This document shows positions 1 through 10,651 of a stretch of 38,609 nucleotides of DNA, in pieces. This stretch comes from Mesostigma viride (taxonomy: Eukaryota > Streptophyta > Mesostigmatophyceae > Mesostigmatales > Mesostigmataceae). The notes below the pieces were generated by a model, which was given only the letters and a program-made list of their open reading frames with translations, made no database searches and was not told the DNA's origin. The stretch covers positions 1-38,609 of the forward strand of contig RPFO01001312.1 in NCBI GenBank assembly GCA_009746045.1. The letters are read 5' to 3'. Numbering within the stretch: position 1 is the stretch's first letter; each line of letters opens with the position of its first letter. A program made the position numbers and the translations under genes.

Positions 1-871
1 GTCTGGTTAAGAACATGCGGGCACTGTTCCTCCCATCCACACTCAAACCCATACGGTCCAGGAAATAGTCTGCCAAGGCCCTATCTGTGACTAGGAAGCC
101 ATACTTGGCCCCCTTGTCTCTGATACGGTTGAGCCTAGCCCATTCCTCTGCCACAGGGCCCACTATCTCAAAGGTGTCATACTGATGTTTATAGTAGTTG
201 GTGAGGTTGAGAACCTTGTCAGAGAACTCCTCCCTCAACCCATCCAGGAACTGTGCCCAGGTGAGCTTGTCCTTGACACCAGTCCTAGCCTTTTCCCTGA
301 CACGCTCTGACGAGTCCCTGTTGCATGTGGACGAGTGAAACACTTGCACTAGGTTGACAGTGGGGTCCACGGAGAGCACAACCAGCTCCATGTCCTCTAG
401 CCACTTGTCTAGAGCTTCCTGTGCTAGTGGTGGGTTAAGAGGCTTTTGTCCATTCATAAGCGTGACTGCACTCATGTGAGGTCTCGACCCTGGCAGCGCT
501 TTCACCGGCTCCACCACAGTGGGTGTCACAGTAACAACGCCACTTGGGCCAGCAATCACAGGGGAGAGCACATCCACGTGAGGCCTCTTACCATTGCCGT
601 CAGCGGAGGGGTCCCTCTTACGCTTCTCCACGGCAGGTTGCCCATTCGCCACCGTTATGGCATCAGATGCTCCTAGCGCCCGCGCCTTGCGCGCCTCCTC
701 CACCGAGTCTTCGTGCCGTCTCTTGCTGCCTGGTCTCTTTCCCCCATCGCCCTCGCTGGCTGGGATCGCCTCCCCCACCAGCTGCTCCTTGTCTTGCCGA
801 GGCTCCTGGCTTGCTCCAGCCGGTGCCTCCATCTCGCCCTTGTCGCCGTCTCCCGGTTTGCCACGAGGCAT
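1..871 (-). CDS. gag: Gag of a copia-type LTR retrotransposon, C-terminus outside window
   Basis: Read on the minus strand, an ATG at 871-869 opens a frame of 290 codons that stays open to position 1 and leaves the window. The first ~150 residues are charged and low in complexity. A capsid-like section follows, with WLEDMELV, VFHSST and TWAQFLDGLREEFSD. The same blocks occur in the gag at 32292-33615 (WLDDMKLV, VFHSST, TWLQFLDDIKEEFSD), which continues into a CCHC knuckle, so the knuckle here should lie just outside. The start is chosen because both gags begin with MPR at the same place, 50-70 nt after the ORF1 stop and inside a shared TATATAATGCC. Gag should form the particle that packages element RNA. 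This is the only gag in the window without a visible break. Function is inferred from homology and position. Confidence 0.82.
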   Translation of the reverse strand, partial: MPRGKPGDGDKGEMEAPAGASQEPRQDKEQLVGEAIPASEGDGGKRPGSKRRHEDSVEEARKARALGASDAITVANGQPAVEKRKRDPSADGNGKRPHVDVLSPVIAGPSGVVTVTPTVVEPVKALPGSRPHMSAVTLMNGQKPLNPPLAQEALDKWLEDMELVVLSVDPTVNLVQVFHSSTCNRDSSERVREKARTGVKDKLTWAQFLDGLREEFSDKVLNLTNYYKHQYDTFEIVGPVAEEWARLNRIRDKGAKYGFLVTDRALADYFLDRMGLSVDGRNSARMFLTR

Positions 872-923
872 TATATACAGTGGGATGGCAATACAAAACA
901 GGCGATAGACAAGGAAAACAGGC

Positions 924-2076
924 TCAAGCGCTGGTGCTGCCGGAAGAAGCCGCTGGACGCTCCTCAGCTATGGCCTCCTCCTCACGCTCCTGCGCTATGC
1001 GTGCCACCGGTGTCCCCACGCGCGGAACTGAGCGGACCTCCTCCGCGTTGTAAGGACCGAGCACACGGCTCACCGGCCTCCCGGCTGCTGTCTGCTCTAC
1101 CGGCAGTCTAGGCGCACTGCCACGGCGATACCACTGAAGATTCCTGACCCACCGACTACCACCACCTCGCCGGTCGTTCCGCGAGCCCCGACCAATCTCC
1201 CCAAAATCGTGTTCCGGCTCAAAGGGGATGTTTAACTCTGCCCTGCGCCTGGCCGAGTATCCCTCGTTTGTGCCGTCACCCTCGTCAATCTGCTGTGACG
1301 AGCGGGCTATGATTCCCGTTGGCCGGTCCACGAACTGTCAGATCGTGGAACTCCTCGTCGGAGACGTCTCGACCGGTGATGACTGTCACCGTCGGCCCAG
1401 TCGCCCCTGGCCTGCTCTGCAACCTCGGAGTGTCCAAGGTCGACCAAATCCCCGGCGGCCGCGTAGTGATCACCCAGTGATCGGCGTGACCACGCGCCTC
1501 TTGGATCAGAATGTTGACCAAGTGCTCACACGTTTGAGCCACCACCTCGGCCGAATCCCACGGGCTATCGGCCTCGCGCGTCTGCGCGTCCCGTATGATA
1601 TGTGACGCGTCGGTCCCCTCCCCCAGCGAGCTTGTCGCCACCCAGTGATTATACAATCTGGTTCCACCTAAACAGATGGCCACCAGTTGGCCCAGCGTTT
1701 CACGCGCTAAGTCCAGCGCCTGGATGGTTACGTGCCCGCCCTGGTACGCAACTTCTAGACTGTAAATCAACGAAGCAATTTCGTCGCGAATGGCGACGAG
1801 GCGCTCCGTGCAGACTCGTCCTGTTTCCCCGGGCGACGTCGTCGCCCTAATCCTCATCACCACAGGGTCGTTTGCCGACGGCCCTGCTGCGTTACCGAAC
1901 ACAGCGACCCAACCTCCTTCCGCAAGGCCCCTTGCAACGTGGGCCGCTTGCACAAATGTAGAAGCGTTGGACGGGTGACTGTAGGGGAAGAATGCGTCTT
2001 CGCGCGCCGGCAACTCTGGAGCTGCTTCGCGCCTGGGAGATGACTCAGGTAGAGTAACCCGAGCCTCGGCCGACAT
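924..2076 (-). pseudogene. ORF1, conserved unknown protein upstream of gag (frameshifted copy)
   Basis: Starts at ATG 2076-2074 about 30 nt inside the 5' LTR and stops at 924, 52 nt before the gag start. The protein is nearly identical to the intact 382-residue ORF1 at 12954-14102 and more distantly like that at 33684-34649. The frame breaks near 1340: after GRDVSDEEFH a net 4-nt insertion relative to the intact copy ends the first frame, and DRPTGIIARSSQQIDEGDG resumes in another. I recognise no domain. It looks soluble, rich in charged residues and predicted helix, with no signal peptide or membrane segment. It is unlikely to be the capsid, because the downstream gag has a capsid-like region and, in the reference copy, a zinc knuckle. 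Confidence 0.75.
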
Positions 2077-2097
2077 GAAACCTTGCAAACAGAAATG

Positions 2098-2107
2098 CAA
2101 TAGTACG
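2098..2107. repeat. 10-bp inverted repeat at the 5' end of the internal region (primer-binding position)
   Basis: CAATAGTACG abuts the inner end of the LTR at 2108. Its exact reverse complement CGTACTATTG is at 3066-3075 and 6465-6474, in the 3' region of same-subfamily elements. On the coding strand this is the first sequence after the 5' LTR, where a primer-binding site normally lies, but it does not match the initiator-Met tRNA sequence usual for copia elements. Confidence 0.6.
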
Positions 2108-2755
2108 AGTTAGCGAGCAGCCAGAACTGTGAGTTCCTGGTCTCTCACGCCACACAACGGGATGAGCCAAAGTTGCAAGGCAGCAACCTCTTAACCCGTG
2201 CACCAAGCCACGACCACGGTGAGCGGTTCCACGTCCAATGTGGGAGCCTCGGTTCGTGCTTGCCAAGATAGCTGGTCACCCCCCATGACCAAGCTATATC
2301 CTTTGCGTTGTTCCTCGTTCCCATCGGCGTGACGAGGCACGTGCAGGCAGGCAAGCAAATCCTCAACGTCCACTGGCATCAGTGCAGAGCCAGGACGAAC
2401 TGGATTTGCCTAGACTCTGCAACCTAGGAAGTACAGGACCTGTCACAAGCCTGCAAGGCCTAGTATCCTTGCAGACCTGTGCCAGTTCCTGTAGTCCACC
2501 AGTCACAGGCTGCTGCTCTTCTGGTCTACGTGGACCACAGTCACGTGATAGTCAGGCTAAGCCTGCGCAGGCACGGCCTGCCACGTGTCCTGTCCACTAC
2601 ACCAGAGGACTGCACCTCAGTCGGCCACGGACGGCTAGGACTTCGGGACCTCATATCTTTCTTGTCCCTTGTCTGTTTCAGGCGGTCAGCACGGCGTTGG
2701 AAAGGTCTTTCCAAACTGCATCCACTTAGCATATTGGTTGCCCAAAATGCTAACT
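2108..2755 (-). repeat. LTR, subfamily 1
   Basis: This 648-bp segment recurs at 14137-14785 and in part at 5749-6154. It has 7-bp inverted ends (AGTTAGC and GCTAACT), not the usual TG/CA. It sits between the ORF1 leader and a polypurine tract (coding strand AAGAAAGGGTTGG at 2756-2768), as an LTR should. It serves both as 5' LTR of the element reaching position 1 and as 3' LTR of the pol fragment at 3763, so two elements appear to share it. It carries three CACGTG boxes and a near-palindrome TTGGAAAGGTCTTTCCAA near 2697. The short open frames inside it are not supported as genes. Confidence 0.75.
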
Positions 2756-3075
2756 CCAACCCTTTCTTCTTTTGGAGCTGGACCAGCTTGAAATAAACCT
2801 AACCTTGCTTGTGCCCACTCAGCCACAGACCGCTTGGTCCCTTGAGGTTGATCAGACCTTTGAGGGCCCAGGTTCCTGCCTCCTTTGGGTAACAACATAT
2901 CTGCCCTTGGACCAGGCTAGGTGTACTGGCCAGTGAATCAGAGGTCACCCCAGGTTATCCCCTGACCCCTTGGTCAGCTCCCAACCTTTCCTTGGGAACT
3001 TGGTGCTGGATTAAAGTCAAGGCACATTACCTAGTCCAATGGCTGGGATTACAGGATGCCAAGAACGTACTATTG
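2756..3075 (-). other. 3' internal segment between inverted repeat and LTR, with polypurine tract
   Basis: About 310 bp of non-coding sequence next to the LTR, ending in the inverted repeat CGTACTATTG at 3066-3075. The LTR-proximal end is purine-rich on the coding strand and is conserved at 6155, 12354 and 27788. A second similar tract (coding strand CAAGGAAAGGTTGG) lies near 2985. No gene is seen. Confidence 0.6.
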
Positions 3076-3762
3076 TGAGTTCCTGATCTTTCACAGTTAT
3101 CACAGGCGCCCGTTCTTATGGCGCCCGCCTTGGCCAACCTTTCCCTTCTGCTCAAAGAACACAGGTAGCACCTAGGCAAATGCTGCCTCCTTGGGGAGCC
3201 CATGTCTTCACTGGGTGTTAAGCCCAGGAATCACTCATGCCAGGCTGTGGCTCTGCTGGGGAATTGAACCCCACCCCAACCTCCAGGTTTATAGGTGACC
3301 TGGAACTTTACACAAGAGAAACAGTACAACCATGGTACAACATGAGAATGACATGACATGATTATGTTTTATTCAAGCATTATATAACCCAGAATGTGGC
3401 CCCCTGGTAACCATGTTCCACATGGTCACACAACCAGGCTCTTTATTAGCAACAGGTTGGATACAAGCACTAGAAAACATATATACAGCAACCTGTAAGA
3501 ACCAACATTCGGGTTGCCCTTGCATGGCCTAACTGTTTGAGGCCAAAGGCGTCGACTTAAGTCCTGGCGACTCTTCTGAACCCCATGGGGAGGGCCAGGC
3601 ATGATTCTCAGCTGGTAGGAGTGACATTCCACACCAACTCCTGTCCAGGAGGGTGTACCTAACCCTGAAGGACCGGCTGTCAACCAGTAAGCACCAGTCA
3701 CCACTTGGTACTTTGGTCAAGCAGCCCACTGGGGGCACCCAAGCTGAAGCAAGGCCTGGTCT
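3076..3762 (-). other. 3' untranslated region of subfamily 1 element, with conserved RNA hairpins
   Basis: Lies between the pol stop at 3763 and the inverted repeat. On the minus strand there are AATAAA signals at 3447-3442 and near 3367. Hairpins follow: CCAGGT/ACCTGG at 3283-3303, a tRNA T-arm-like GGGGTTCAATTCCCC at 3258-3272, CTGGG/CCCAG at 3211-3227, and paired GGCGCC boxes at 3105-3110 and 3120-3125. The same hairpins occur in the other two subfamilies. No protein is supported. Confidence 0.6.
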
Positions 3763-5352
3763 CTATGGCCGCCCGTGTAAGGGGTCCATGAGCCCACGGA
3801 GCAGGGGGTACTGCCTCTCCGCCTTCTCCTCCAGCTTGGTGAGGGCATCTGCAGGGTTGTCCACACCAGGCACATGTTCAATGTGAGCTAGGTAGGACAT
3901 CTCCTTGAGCAACAAGTAGTCAAGGTCCCTGCTCCTGGCCAGCTGCCTGTGCACAAATTGCACCATGCCCATGCTATCAGTCCTCACCAGTGTGTGCAGC
4001 TGCAACCTACAGGAAGCCACTTGACATAGCTGGTAGAAGAGCTCCCTCAAGTAAAGAGCAGTATGCAGCCCTTCACAGATTGCCCTGCACTCAGCAATAT
4101 CACTGCTGGGTGTAACCCTGTTCTGCAACCGACTGTACCAGGTAACAAGTGAGGTGTGATCTTGCTCCAGGGTAACTAATGCTGCTGCCCGGCCCCTGAC
4201 CTCTGTGACCTTCCTATTGTCCATAGAACTGTCTACATAGAGAACCATGTCAAGGGGCTTGTACAAATCCACAGGACCCAGTATGAGAGGGGGAGACATC
4301 ATGACAGCCTGCACCACACTCTCAGCACCCTCCTCAACCAGCTGGGAATCAGTAAGTCGACTCAGAACCAGCAAGTCAGGGGCACATATACTTGCAAGCC
4401 ATGCCAGCATGCCCCTGATGGTAGCACACCTAGCCTGCGTGATGGGCTCCTGCAATGCATCTACAATCTGCTGTGGGTAGTCCTTACCACCCTCCATCCT
4501 GATGAACCACGAGCCCTTGGCTTGGAACAACGTAGCCTGCATGCCACAGAAGACCATAGGCTCATTCTCCACCATGTGCTGTATCTTACCCAGCTCAAAC
4601 CGCTTCTGGATCTTAGCCAAGACAGCCTCAACCCAGTCTGGTGGACCTATGAGATGCAGGTCATCACCATGCAGTGAGGCAAAGACAGGAAGACCATTGT
4701 AGGACCCTTGGAACAAACAGGGATCCACTGGAGACACGGAGAACCCACAAGTATTCTTCAAGAATTTCTCTAGGCTCTTTCTCCAGATAATGGGACTGGA
4801 CCTGAGACCTTCCAACCCTTTCAGAATTCTCAGGTACCTGGCCTTTATCTCTGCTCTCCATACAGCAGGTACAGTCACAAAGAAAGGAGGGATATCTCTC
4901 CAAGTCTGCCTAGCCTGATCTTGGTCTCCCTTGAGAAAAGCCCTCTTGAAATCAATCAGCACAGAGCTATAGGGCACACCCTTAACCAGAAAAGACAGAA
5001 ATATACACAGCAGAATCCTCCACGTGTCATGCAGCATCCCTGGAGTATAGAGCTCCTCATCTAACAACTGGCCAGTGCCATGATACTCGGTTACTACTGG
5101 TCTGACATGTGGCACCTGGACACCATCAATCTCCTTGAGCTTGAGGACAAACATCAATCTGAGCAGCTGGTGAACTTCTGGCAGCTCATCCACAGGTTCT
5201 GCACAGTTGGAAACTATCCACTCATGCCCAGAAGCAACAAAGCCAAGAGTCCATGCCTTAGCCATCTTGGGGCTCTGCATCATCTCGACTAGCTGGCGCC
5301 AGGGAATAGGACTGTGAGCAGCTATCTGGTACCTGTTTACCCCTAACTGCCC
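3763..5352 (-). pseudogene. pol: Pol fragment: reverse transcriptase and RNase H (5'-truncated)
   Basis: The minus-strand frame is open from the junction near 5352 to the stop at 3763, about 525 codons. It begins in the linker before RT (LGVNRYQIAAHSPI) and covers a complete RVT_2-type RT: LIDFKRAFLKGD for the first catalytic Asp and LHGDD for the YVDD box. The copia-type RNase H has VLYVDSS, SSDIAECRAICEGLHTA, RTDSMGMVQF and NPADALTKLE. It is almost identical to 7204-9524 on the other strand (for example E/V at one residue). Upstream it is cut at GGTCAAGCAG and joined to an inverted LTR piece. Gag, integrase and protease are missing, so it cannot be autonomous. Confidence 0.85.
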
Positions 5353-6199
5353 TGCTTGACCTTATTTCAAGCTGGTCCAGCTCCAAAAGAAGAAAGGGTT
5401 GGAGTTAGCATTTTGGGCAACCAATATGCTAAGTGGATGCAGTTTGGAAAGACCTTTCCAACGCCGTGCTGACCGCCTGAAACAGACAAGGGACAAGAAA
5501 GATATGAGGTCCCGAAGTCCTAGCCGTCCGTGGCCGACTGAGGTACAGTCCTCTGGTGTAGTGGACAGGACACGTGGCAGGCCGTGCCTGCGCAGGCTTA
5601 GCCTGACTATCACGTGACTGTGGTCCACGTAGACCAGAAGAGCAGCAGCCTGTGACTGGTGGACTACAGGAACTGGCACAGGTCTGCAAGGATACTAGGC
5701 CTTGCAGGCTTGTGACAGGTCCTGTACTTCCTAGGTTGCAGAGTCTAGGCAAATCCTCAACGTCCACTGGCATCAGTGCAGAGCCAGGACGAACTGGATT
5801 TGCCTAGACTCTGCAACCTAGGAAGTACAGGACCTGTCACAAGCCTGCAAGGCCTAGTATCCTTGCAGACCTGTGCCAGTAATCCTGTAGTCCACCAGTC
5901 ACAGGCTGCTGCTCTTCTGGTCTACGTGGACCACAGTCACGTGATAGTCAGGCTAAGCCTGCGCAGGCACGGCCTGCCACGTGTCCTGTCCACTACACCA
6001 GAGGACTGTACCTCAGTCGGCCACGGACGGCTAGGACTTCGGGACCTCATATCTTAATTCTTGTCCCTTGTCTGTTTCAGGCGGTCAGCACGGCGTTGGA
6101 AAGGTCTTTCCAAACTGCATCCACTTAGCATATTGGTTGCCCAAAATGCTAACTCCAACCCTTTCTTCTTTTGGAGCTGGACCAGCTTGAAATAAACCT
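5353..6199. repeat. Large palindrome made of two inverted LTR fragments
   Basis: The left arm 5353-5755 is the near-perfect reverse complement of the right arm from 5797 to about 6199. They are separated by a 41-bp spacer (5756-5796). Each arm holds about 360 bp of LTR plus about 45 bp of the neighbouring 3' internal segment. The right arm has two small AT insertions (near 5881 and 6056) absent from the left arm and from the copy at 2380-2800. Confidence 0.85.
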
Positions 6200-7200
6200 A
6201 ACCTTGCTTGTGCCCACTCAGCCACAGACCGCTTGGTCCCTTGAGGTTGATCAGACCTTTGAGGGCCCAGGTTCCTGCCTCCTTTGGGTAACAACATATC
6301 TGCCCTTGGACCAGGCTAGGTGTACTGGCCAGTGAATCAGAGGTCACCCCAGGTTATCCCCTGACCCCTTGGTCAGCTCCCAACCTTTCCTTGGGAACTT
6401 GGTGCTGGATTAAAGTCAAGGCACATTACCTAGTCCAATGGCTGGGATTACAGGATGCCAAGAACGTACTATTGTGAGTTCCTGATCTTTCACAGTTATC
6501 ACAGGCGCCCGTTCTTATGGCGCCCGCCTTGGCCAACCTTTCCCTTCTGCTCAAAGAACACAGGTAGCACCTAGGCAAATGCTGCCTCCTTGGGGAGCCC
6601 ATGTCTTCACTGGGTGTTAAGCCCAGGAATCACTCATGCCAGGCTGTGGCTCTGCTGGGGAATTGAACCCCACCCCAACCTCCAGGTTTATAGGTGACCT
6701 GGAACTTTACACAAGAGAAACAGTACAACCATGGTACAACATGAGAATGACATGACATGATTATGTTTTATTCAAGCATTATATAACCCAGAATGTGGCC
6801 CCCTGGTAACCATGTTCCACATGGTCACACAACCAGGTTCTTTATTAGCAACAGGTTGGATACAAGCACTAGAAAACATATATACAGCAACCTATACAGT
6901 TTGCTTTGGTTTGAGTGATTTCACTCTGCTGTAAGTAATTATATTTTTAATATATACAGCAACCTGTAAGAACCAACATTCGGGTTGCCCTTGCATGGCC
7001 TAACTGTTTGAGGCCAAAGGCGTCGACTTAAGTCCTGGCGACTCTTCTGAACCCCATGGGGAGGGCCAGGCATGATTCTCAGCTGGTAGGAGTGACATTC
7101 CACACCAACTCCTGTCCAGGAGGGTGTACCTAACCCTGAAGGACCGGCTGTCAACCAGTAAGCACCAGTCACCACTTGGTACTTTGGTCAAGCAGCCCAC
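5749..7200 (-). repeat. Partial LTR plus 3' non-coding region, second copy of 2355-3740
   Basis: Direct copy of the segment starting near 2355: LTR part to 6154, 3' internal segment 6155-6464, inverted repeat CGTACTATTG 6465-6474, then the 3' untranslated region with the same hairpins. It is cut near 7200, where a minus-strand pol should begin, and is joined to plus-strand pol through a duplicated CTTTGGTCAAGCAGCC. It contains one extra 72-bp insertion at 6894-6965. Confidence 0.8.
6878..6965. repeat. 72-bp insertion flanked by 16-bp direct repeats
   Basis: ATATATACAGCAACCT occurs at 6878-6893 and 6950-6965. The homologous site near 3478-3493 has it once. The inserted stretch contains a GAGTG/CACTC mini-hairpin. 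It could be a tiny insertion with target duplication or a slippage product. Confidence 0.6.
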
Positions 7201-7203
7201 CCT

Positions 7204-9524
7204 TTGGTCAAGCAGCCTTGCCTGGCCCTGCAGTATAGCTTGTTACCTGAGAACGTGGTGCAGGCCAGTCTTAGGAAGGCAGATAGGTTATTTGCCCAGC
7301 TGAGACGTAAGGACAAGAACTGGAATGTGCTGAGGCCTCAGGTGGGGCTGAAGGTCAGGATGTGGAAGGAACCATCTATTCCAGGCAAGCGGGGGAAGTG
7401 GCAGGATGGGGTTGTCACTCGTGTGGAAGAAGCTAACAGATCTTGCCTGGTGGCTTTGGAAAAGGATCCAAGGCACGTGTACAGGTTGTCCTGGGCTCAT
7501 GTCAAGGAAAGAAGGCCACATGCAATCTGGCCTGCAGACGGGCCAGGCCCTCCCAGCTGGGTTGAGGAGCCAGGCCAGAGCCAGGCAGCAGCAGCTAACA
7601 ATCCTCTGGTAGTGGATGATGGTCTGTCCCTGCTGGAAGATGACGAGCAGGAGGAGGCTGCTGAAGCAACTGTCACAAGGCCAGAGGGGACGGGGCAGCC
7701 ACCTAAGGCCCGGGGGCCTCTCATGGCGGACGTCATCCGAGCACTCATGCGCAGCAAACATGATCCCAAGGTATCCAAGCTCACGGGGTGGGGGTCGTGC
7801 TGGGCAGCTACAATGGAGGTAGATACCAACTCACAGGTGTCTGTCATCAGGGAAGAGGATGCTGTAGGCTTACAGATGTCCCATCCCAGTTGCCTTGCTG
7901 TGTCTGATTTCTCAGGAAAGGTGTCCATGAAGATCCTTGGGGAAGTGAGTGTGCCTATCTTAGGGGTGCCCACCACGTTCTGTGTGGTAGAGGGCTATAA
8001 GGGGCCTGCCATTCTGGGACAGAACTTCTTGTGCATGCCAGGGGTTACTTTGACCTCTGATGAGTTGGCACTAGAAGGCAGGGGCAGCCTCCCCCTTGAA
8101 AGATATCACTATTCCCAGGGTCTTGCAGTGGCGGTGAAGGCTGTTAGGAGTCAGCCAGCTGAGGGTACTCAGAGTCAGGAGCCCATAGCTGAGGACTTGT
8201 TGATAATCCCAACCACCTTTGATCCAAGGCAGTTAGGGGTAAACAGGTACCAGATAGCTGCTCACAGTCCTATTCCCTGGCGCCAGCTAGTCGAGATGAT
8301 GCAGAGCCCCAAGATGGCTAAGGCATGGACTCTTGGCTTTGTTGCTTCTGGGCATGAGTGGATAGTTTCCAACTGTGCAGAACCTGTGGATGAGCTGCCA
8401 GAAGTTCACCAGCTGCTCAGATTGATGTTTGTCCTCAAGCTCAAGGAGGTTGATGGTGTCCAGGTGCCACATGTCAGACCAGTAGTAACCGAGTATCATG
8501 GCACTGGCCAGTTGTTAGATGAGGAGCTCTATACTCCAGGGATGCTGCATGACACGTGGAGGATTCTGCTGTGTATATTTCTGTCTTTTCTGGTTAAGGG
8601 TGTGCCCTATAGCTCTGTGCTGATTGATTTCAAGAGGGCTTTTCTCAAGGGAGACCAAGATCAGGCTAGGCAGACTTGGAGAGATATCCCTCCTTTCTTT
8701 GTGACTGTACCTGCTGTATGGAGAGCAGAGATAAAGGCCAGGTACCTGAGAATTCTGAAAGGGTTGGAAGGTCTCAGGTCCAGTCCCATTATCTGGAGAA
8801 AGAGCCTAGAGAAATTCTTGAAGAATACTTGTGGGTTCTCCGTGTCTCCAGTGGATCCCTGTTTGTTCCAAGGGTCCTACAATGGTCTTCCTGTCTTTGC
8901 CTCACTGCATGGTGATGACCTGCATCTCATAGGTCCACCAGACTGGGTTGAGGCTGTCTTGGCTAAGATCCAGAAGCGGTTTGAGCTGGGTAAGATACAG
9001 CACATGGTGGAGAATGAGCCTATGGTCTTCTGTGGCATGCAGGCTACGTTGTTCCAAGCCAAGGGCTCGTGGTTCATCAGGATGGAGGGTGGTAAGGACT
9101 ACCCACAGCAGATTGTAGATGCATTGCAGGAGCCCATCACGCAGGCTAGGTGTGCTACCATCAGGGGCATGCTGGCATGGCTTGCAAGTATATGTGCCCC
9201 TGACTTGCTGGTTCTGAGTCGACTTACTGATTCCCAGCTGGTTGAGGTGGGTGCTGAGAGTGTGGTGCAGGCTGTCATGATGTCTCCCCCTCTCATACTG
9301 GGTCCTGTGGATTTGTACAAGCCCCTTGACATGGTTCTCTATGTAGACAGTTCTATGGACAATAGGAAGGTCACAGAGGTCAGGGGCCGGGCAGCAGCAT
9401 TAGTTACCCTGGAGCAAGATCACACCTCACTTGTTACCTGGTACAGTCGGTTGCAGAACAGGGTTACACCCAGCAGTGATATTGCTGAGTGCAGGGCAAT
9501 CTGTGAAGGGCTGCATACTGCTCT
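7204..9524 (+). pseudogene. pol: Pol fragment: integrase C-terminus, retropepsin-like domain, RT, part of RNase H
   Basis: One long plus-strand frame with no pol-like start: homology begins near 7216 at PCLALQYSLLPENVVQ, inside the integrase. Numbering residues from 7204, there is an integrase C-terminal domain (~40-110), an acidic linker, and a retropepsin-like domain (~198-285) with VDTNS at 206-210 and AILGQNFL at 269-276. RT follows (~345-680) with IDFKRAF (Asp475) and LHGDD (~568-572), then RNase H broken after CEGLHTAL. At 9524 it switches to a diverged pol remnant. The integrase core, gag and ORF1 are missing. The order integrase, protease, RT matches the reference copy at 28752-32291. 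The order is unusual for copia elements, in which protease normally precedes integrase. Confidence 0.85.
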
Positions 9525-10355
9525 TCCTGGTCAAAGGCATTGCCTATGGCTCTGCTTTGATAGATTTCAAGGGGGCTTTTCTCAAGGGTGACCAGGAAGC
9601 GGCTAGGGAGACATGGCGAACAATACCACCTTTCTTTGAAAGTGTGCCTGCTGTGTTAAGTGTCTCTGCAGGAGCCCATTACCCGGCCAAGAGGTGCTAC
9701 CATACGCGGTATGTTGGCATGGTTGGCTAGCATTTGTGCGCCTGACCTGCTGGTCTTGAGTCGGTTGACAGATTCCCAGCTGGTCGAGGTGGGTGTTGAG
9801 AGTGTGATGCAATCTGTGAGGATGTCTCCACCTCTCATCTTGGGTCCTTTGGATTAGTACAGGCCCTTGGACATGGTTCTCTATGTGGACAGTTCTATGG
9901 ATAGTAGGAAGGTCACAGAGGTCAGGGGGCGGGCAGCAGCATTAAACACCCTGGTGCAGGAACAGTCCTCTCTGGTCTGCTGGTACAGTCGGTTGCAGAA
10001 TAGGGTAACCCCCAGCAGTGACATTGCTGAGTGCAGGGCAATCTGTGAGGGGCTGCACACAGCCCTTTACTTGAGGGAGCTTTTCTACCAGCTATGTAAG
10101 GTAGCTTCCTGTCGGTTGCAGATGCACACACTGGTGAAAACTGGCAGCATGGGCATGGTGCAGTTCGTGCACAGGCAGCTGGCCAGAAGCAGGGACCTTG
10201 ATTATCTGTTGCTCAAGGCACTGTCCTGCTTAGCTGACATTGAACATGTGGCTGGCCTGGATAACCCTGCAGATGCTCTCACCAAGCTTGAGGAGAAGGC
10301 CGTGCAGCAGTACCCTCTGCTCCGTGGGCTCATGGGCCCCATGGTGGGGTGCTAG
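9525..10355 (+). pseudogene. pol: Second, diverged pol remnant (RT start joined to RT end and RNase H)
   Basis: Homology restarts at LFLVKGIAYGSALIDFKGAF near 9525, a second pass through RT directly after RNase H sequence. An internal deletion near 9657 joins PPFFESVPAVL to LQEPITRPRGATIRGML. A nonsense codon at 9855-9857 replaces the Leu of the usual GPVDLYKPL. The rest of RNase H is intact to the stop at 10353 (VDSSMDSRK, SSDIAECRAICEG, NPADALTKLEEKA). Divergence from the neighbouring fragment marks it as another subfamily member. It supplies the 3' end that continues into 10356-11022. Confidence 0.8.
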
Positions 10356-10651
10356 GGAGACCAACGCCTTGCTCTGAGGTGGGATGTGTCCCGGTGGGCT
10401 GGGTAGCCAGAAATGGCTGACAGCGGGTTCTTCAGGGTTCGTACACCCTGCTGAACAGGGGTCAGGGTGGAGTCACTCCCCTGGCTGAGAATATCGCCTG
10501 GCCCTGTCATGGGGTTGCAGAAGGGTCTTAAGGACCTTGTAACCGGCCTTGGGTCTTCATGGAATGGACCCTGAAAGGGCAGCCCAAATGTTGGCTCTTA
10601 CAGGTTGCTGTACATTTGTTTATATTCTCTGTAACCAACCTGTTGCATGCT

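Noticed and set aside
3258-3272. tRNA gene or tRNA-derived SINE at the T-arm-like hairpin
   Set aside because: No D-arm, anticodon arm or acceptor stem pairs around it and no A box at the right distance and side; kept as a structured element only.
7288-7976. 157- and 159-codon minus-strand frames opposite pol
   Set aside because: They are antisense shadows of a strong pol frame with recognisable domains.
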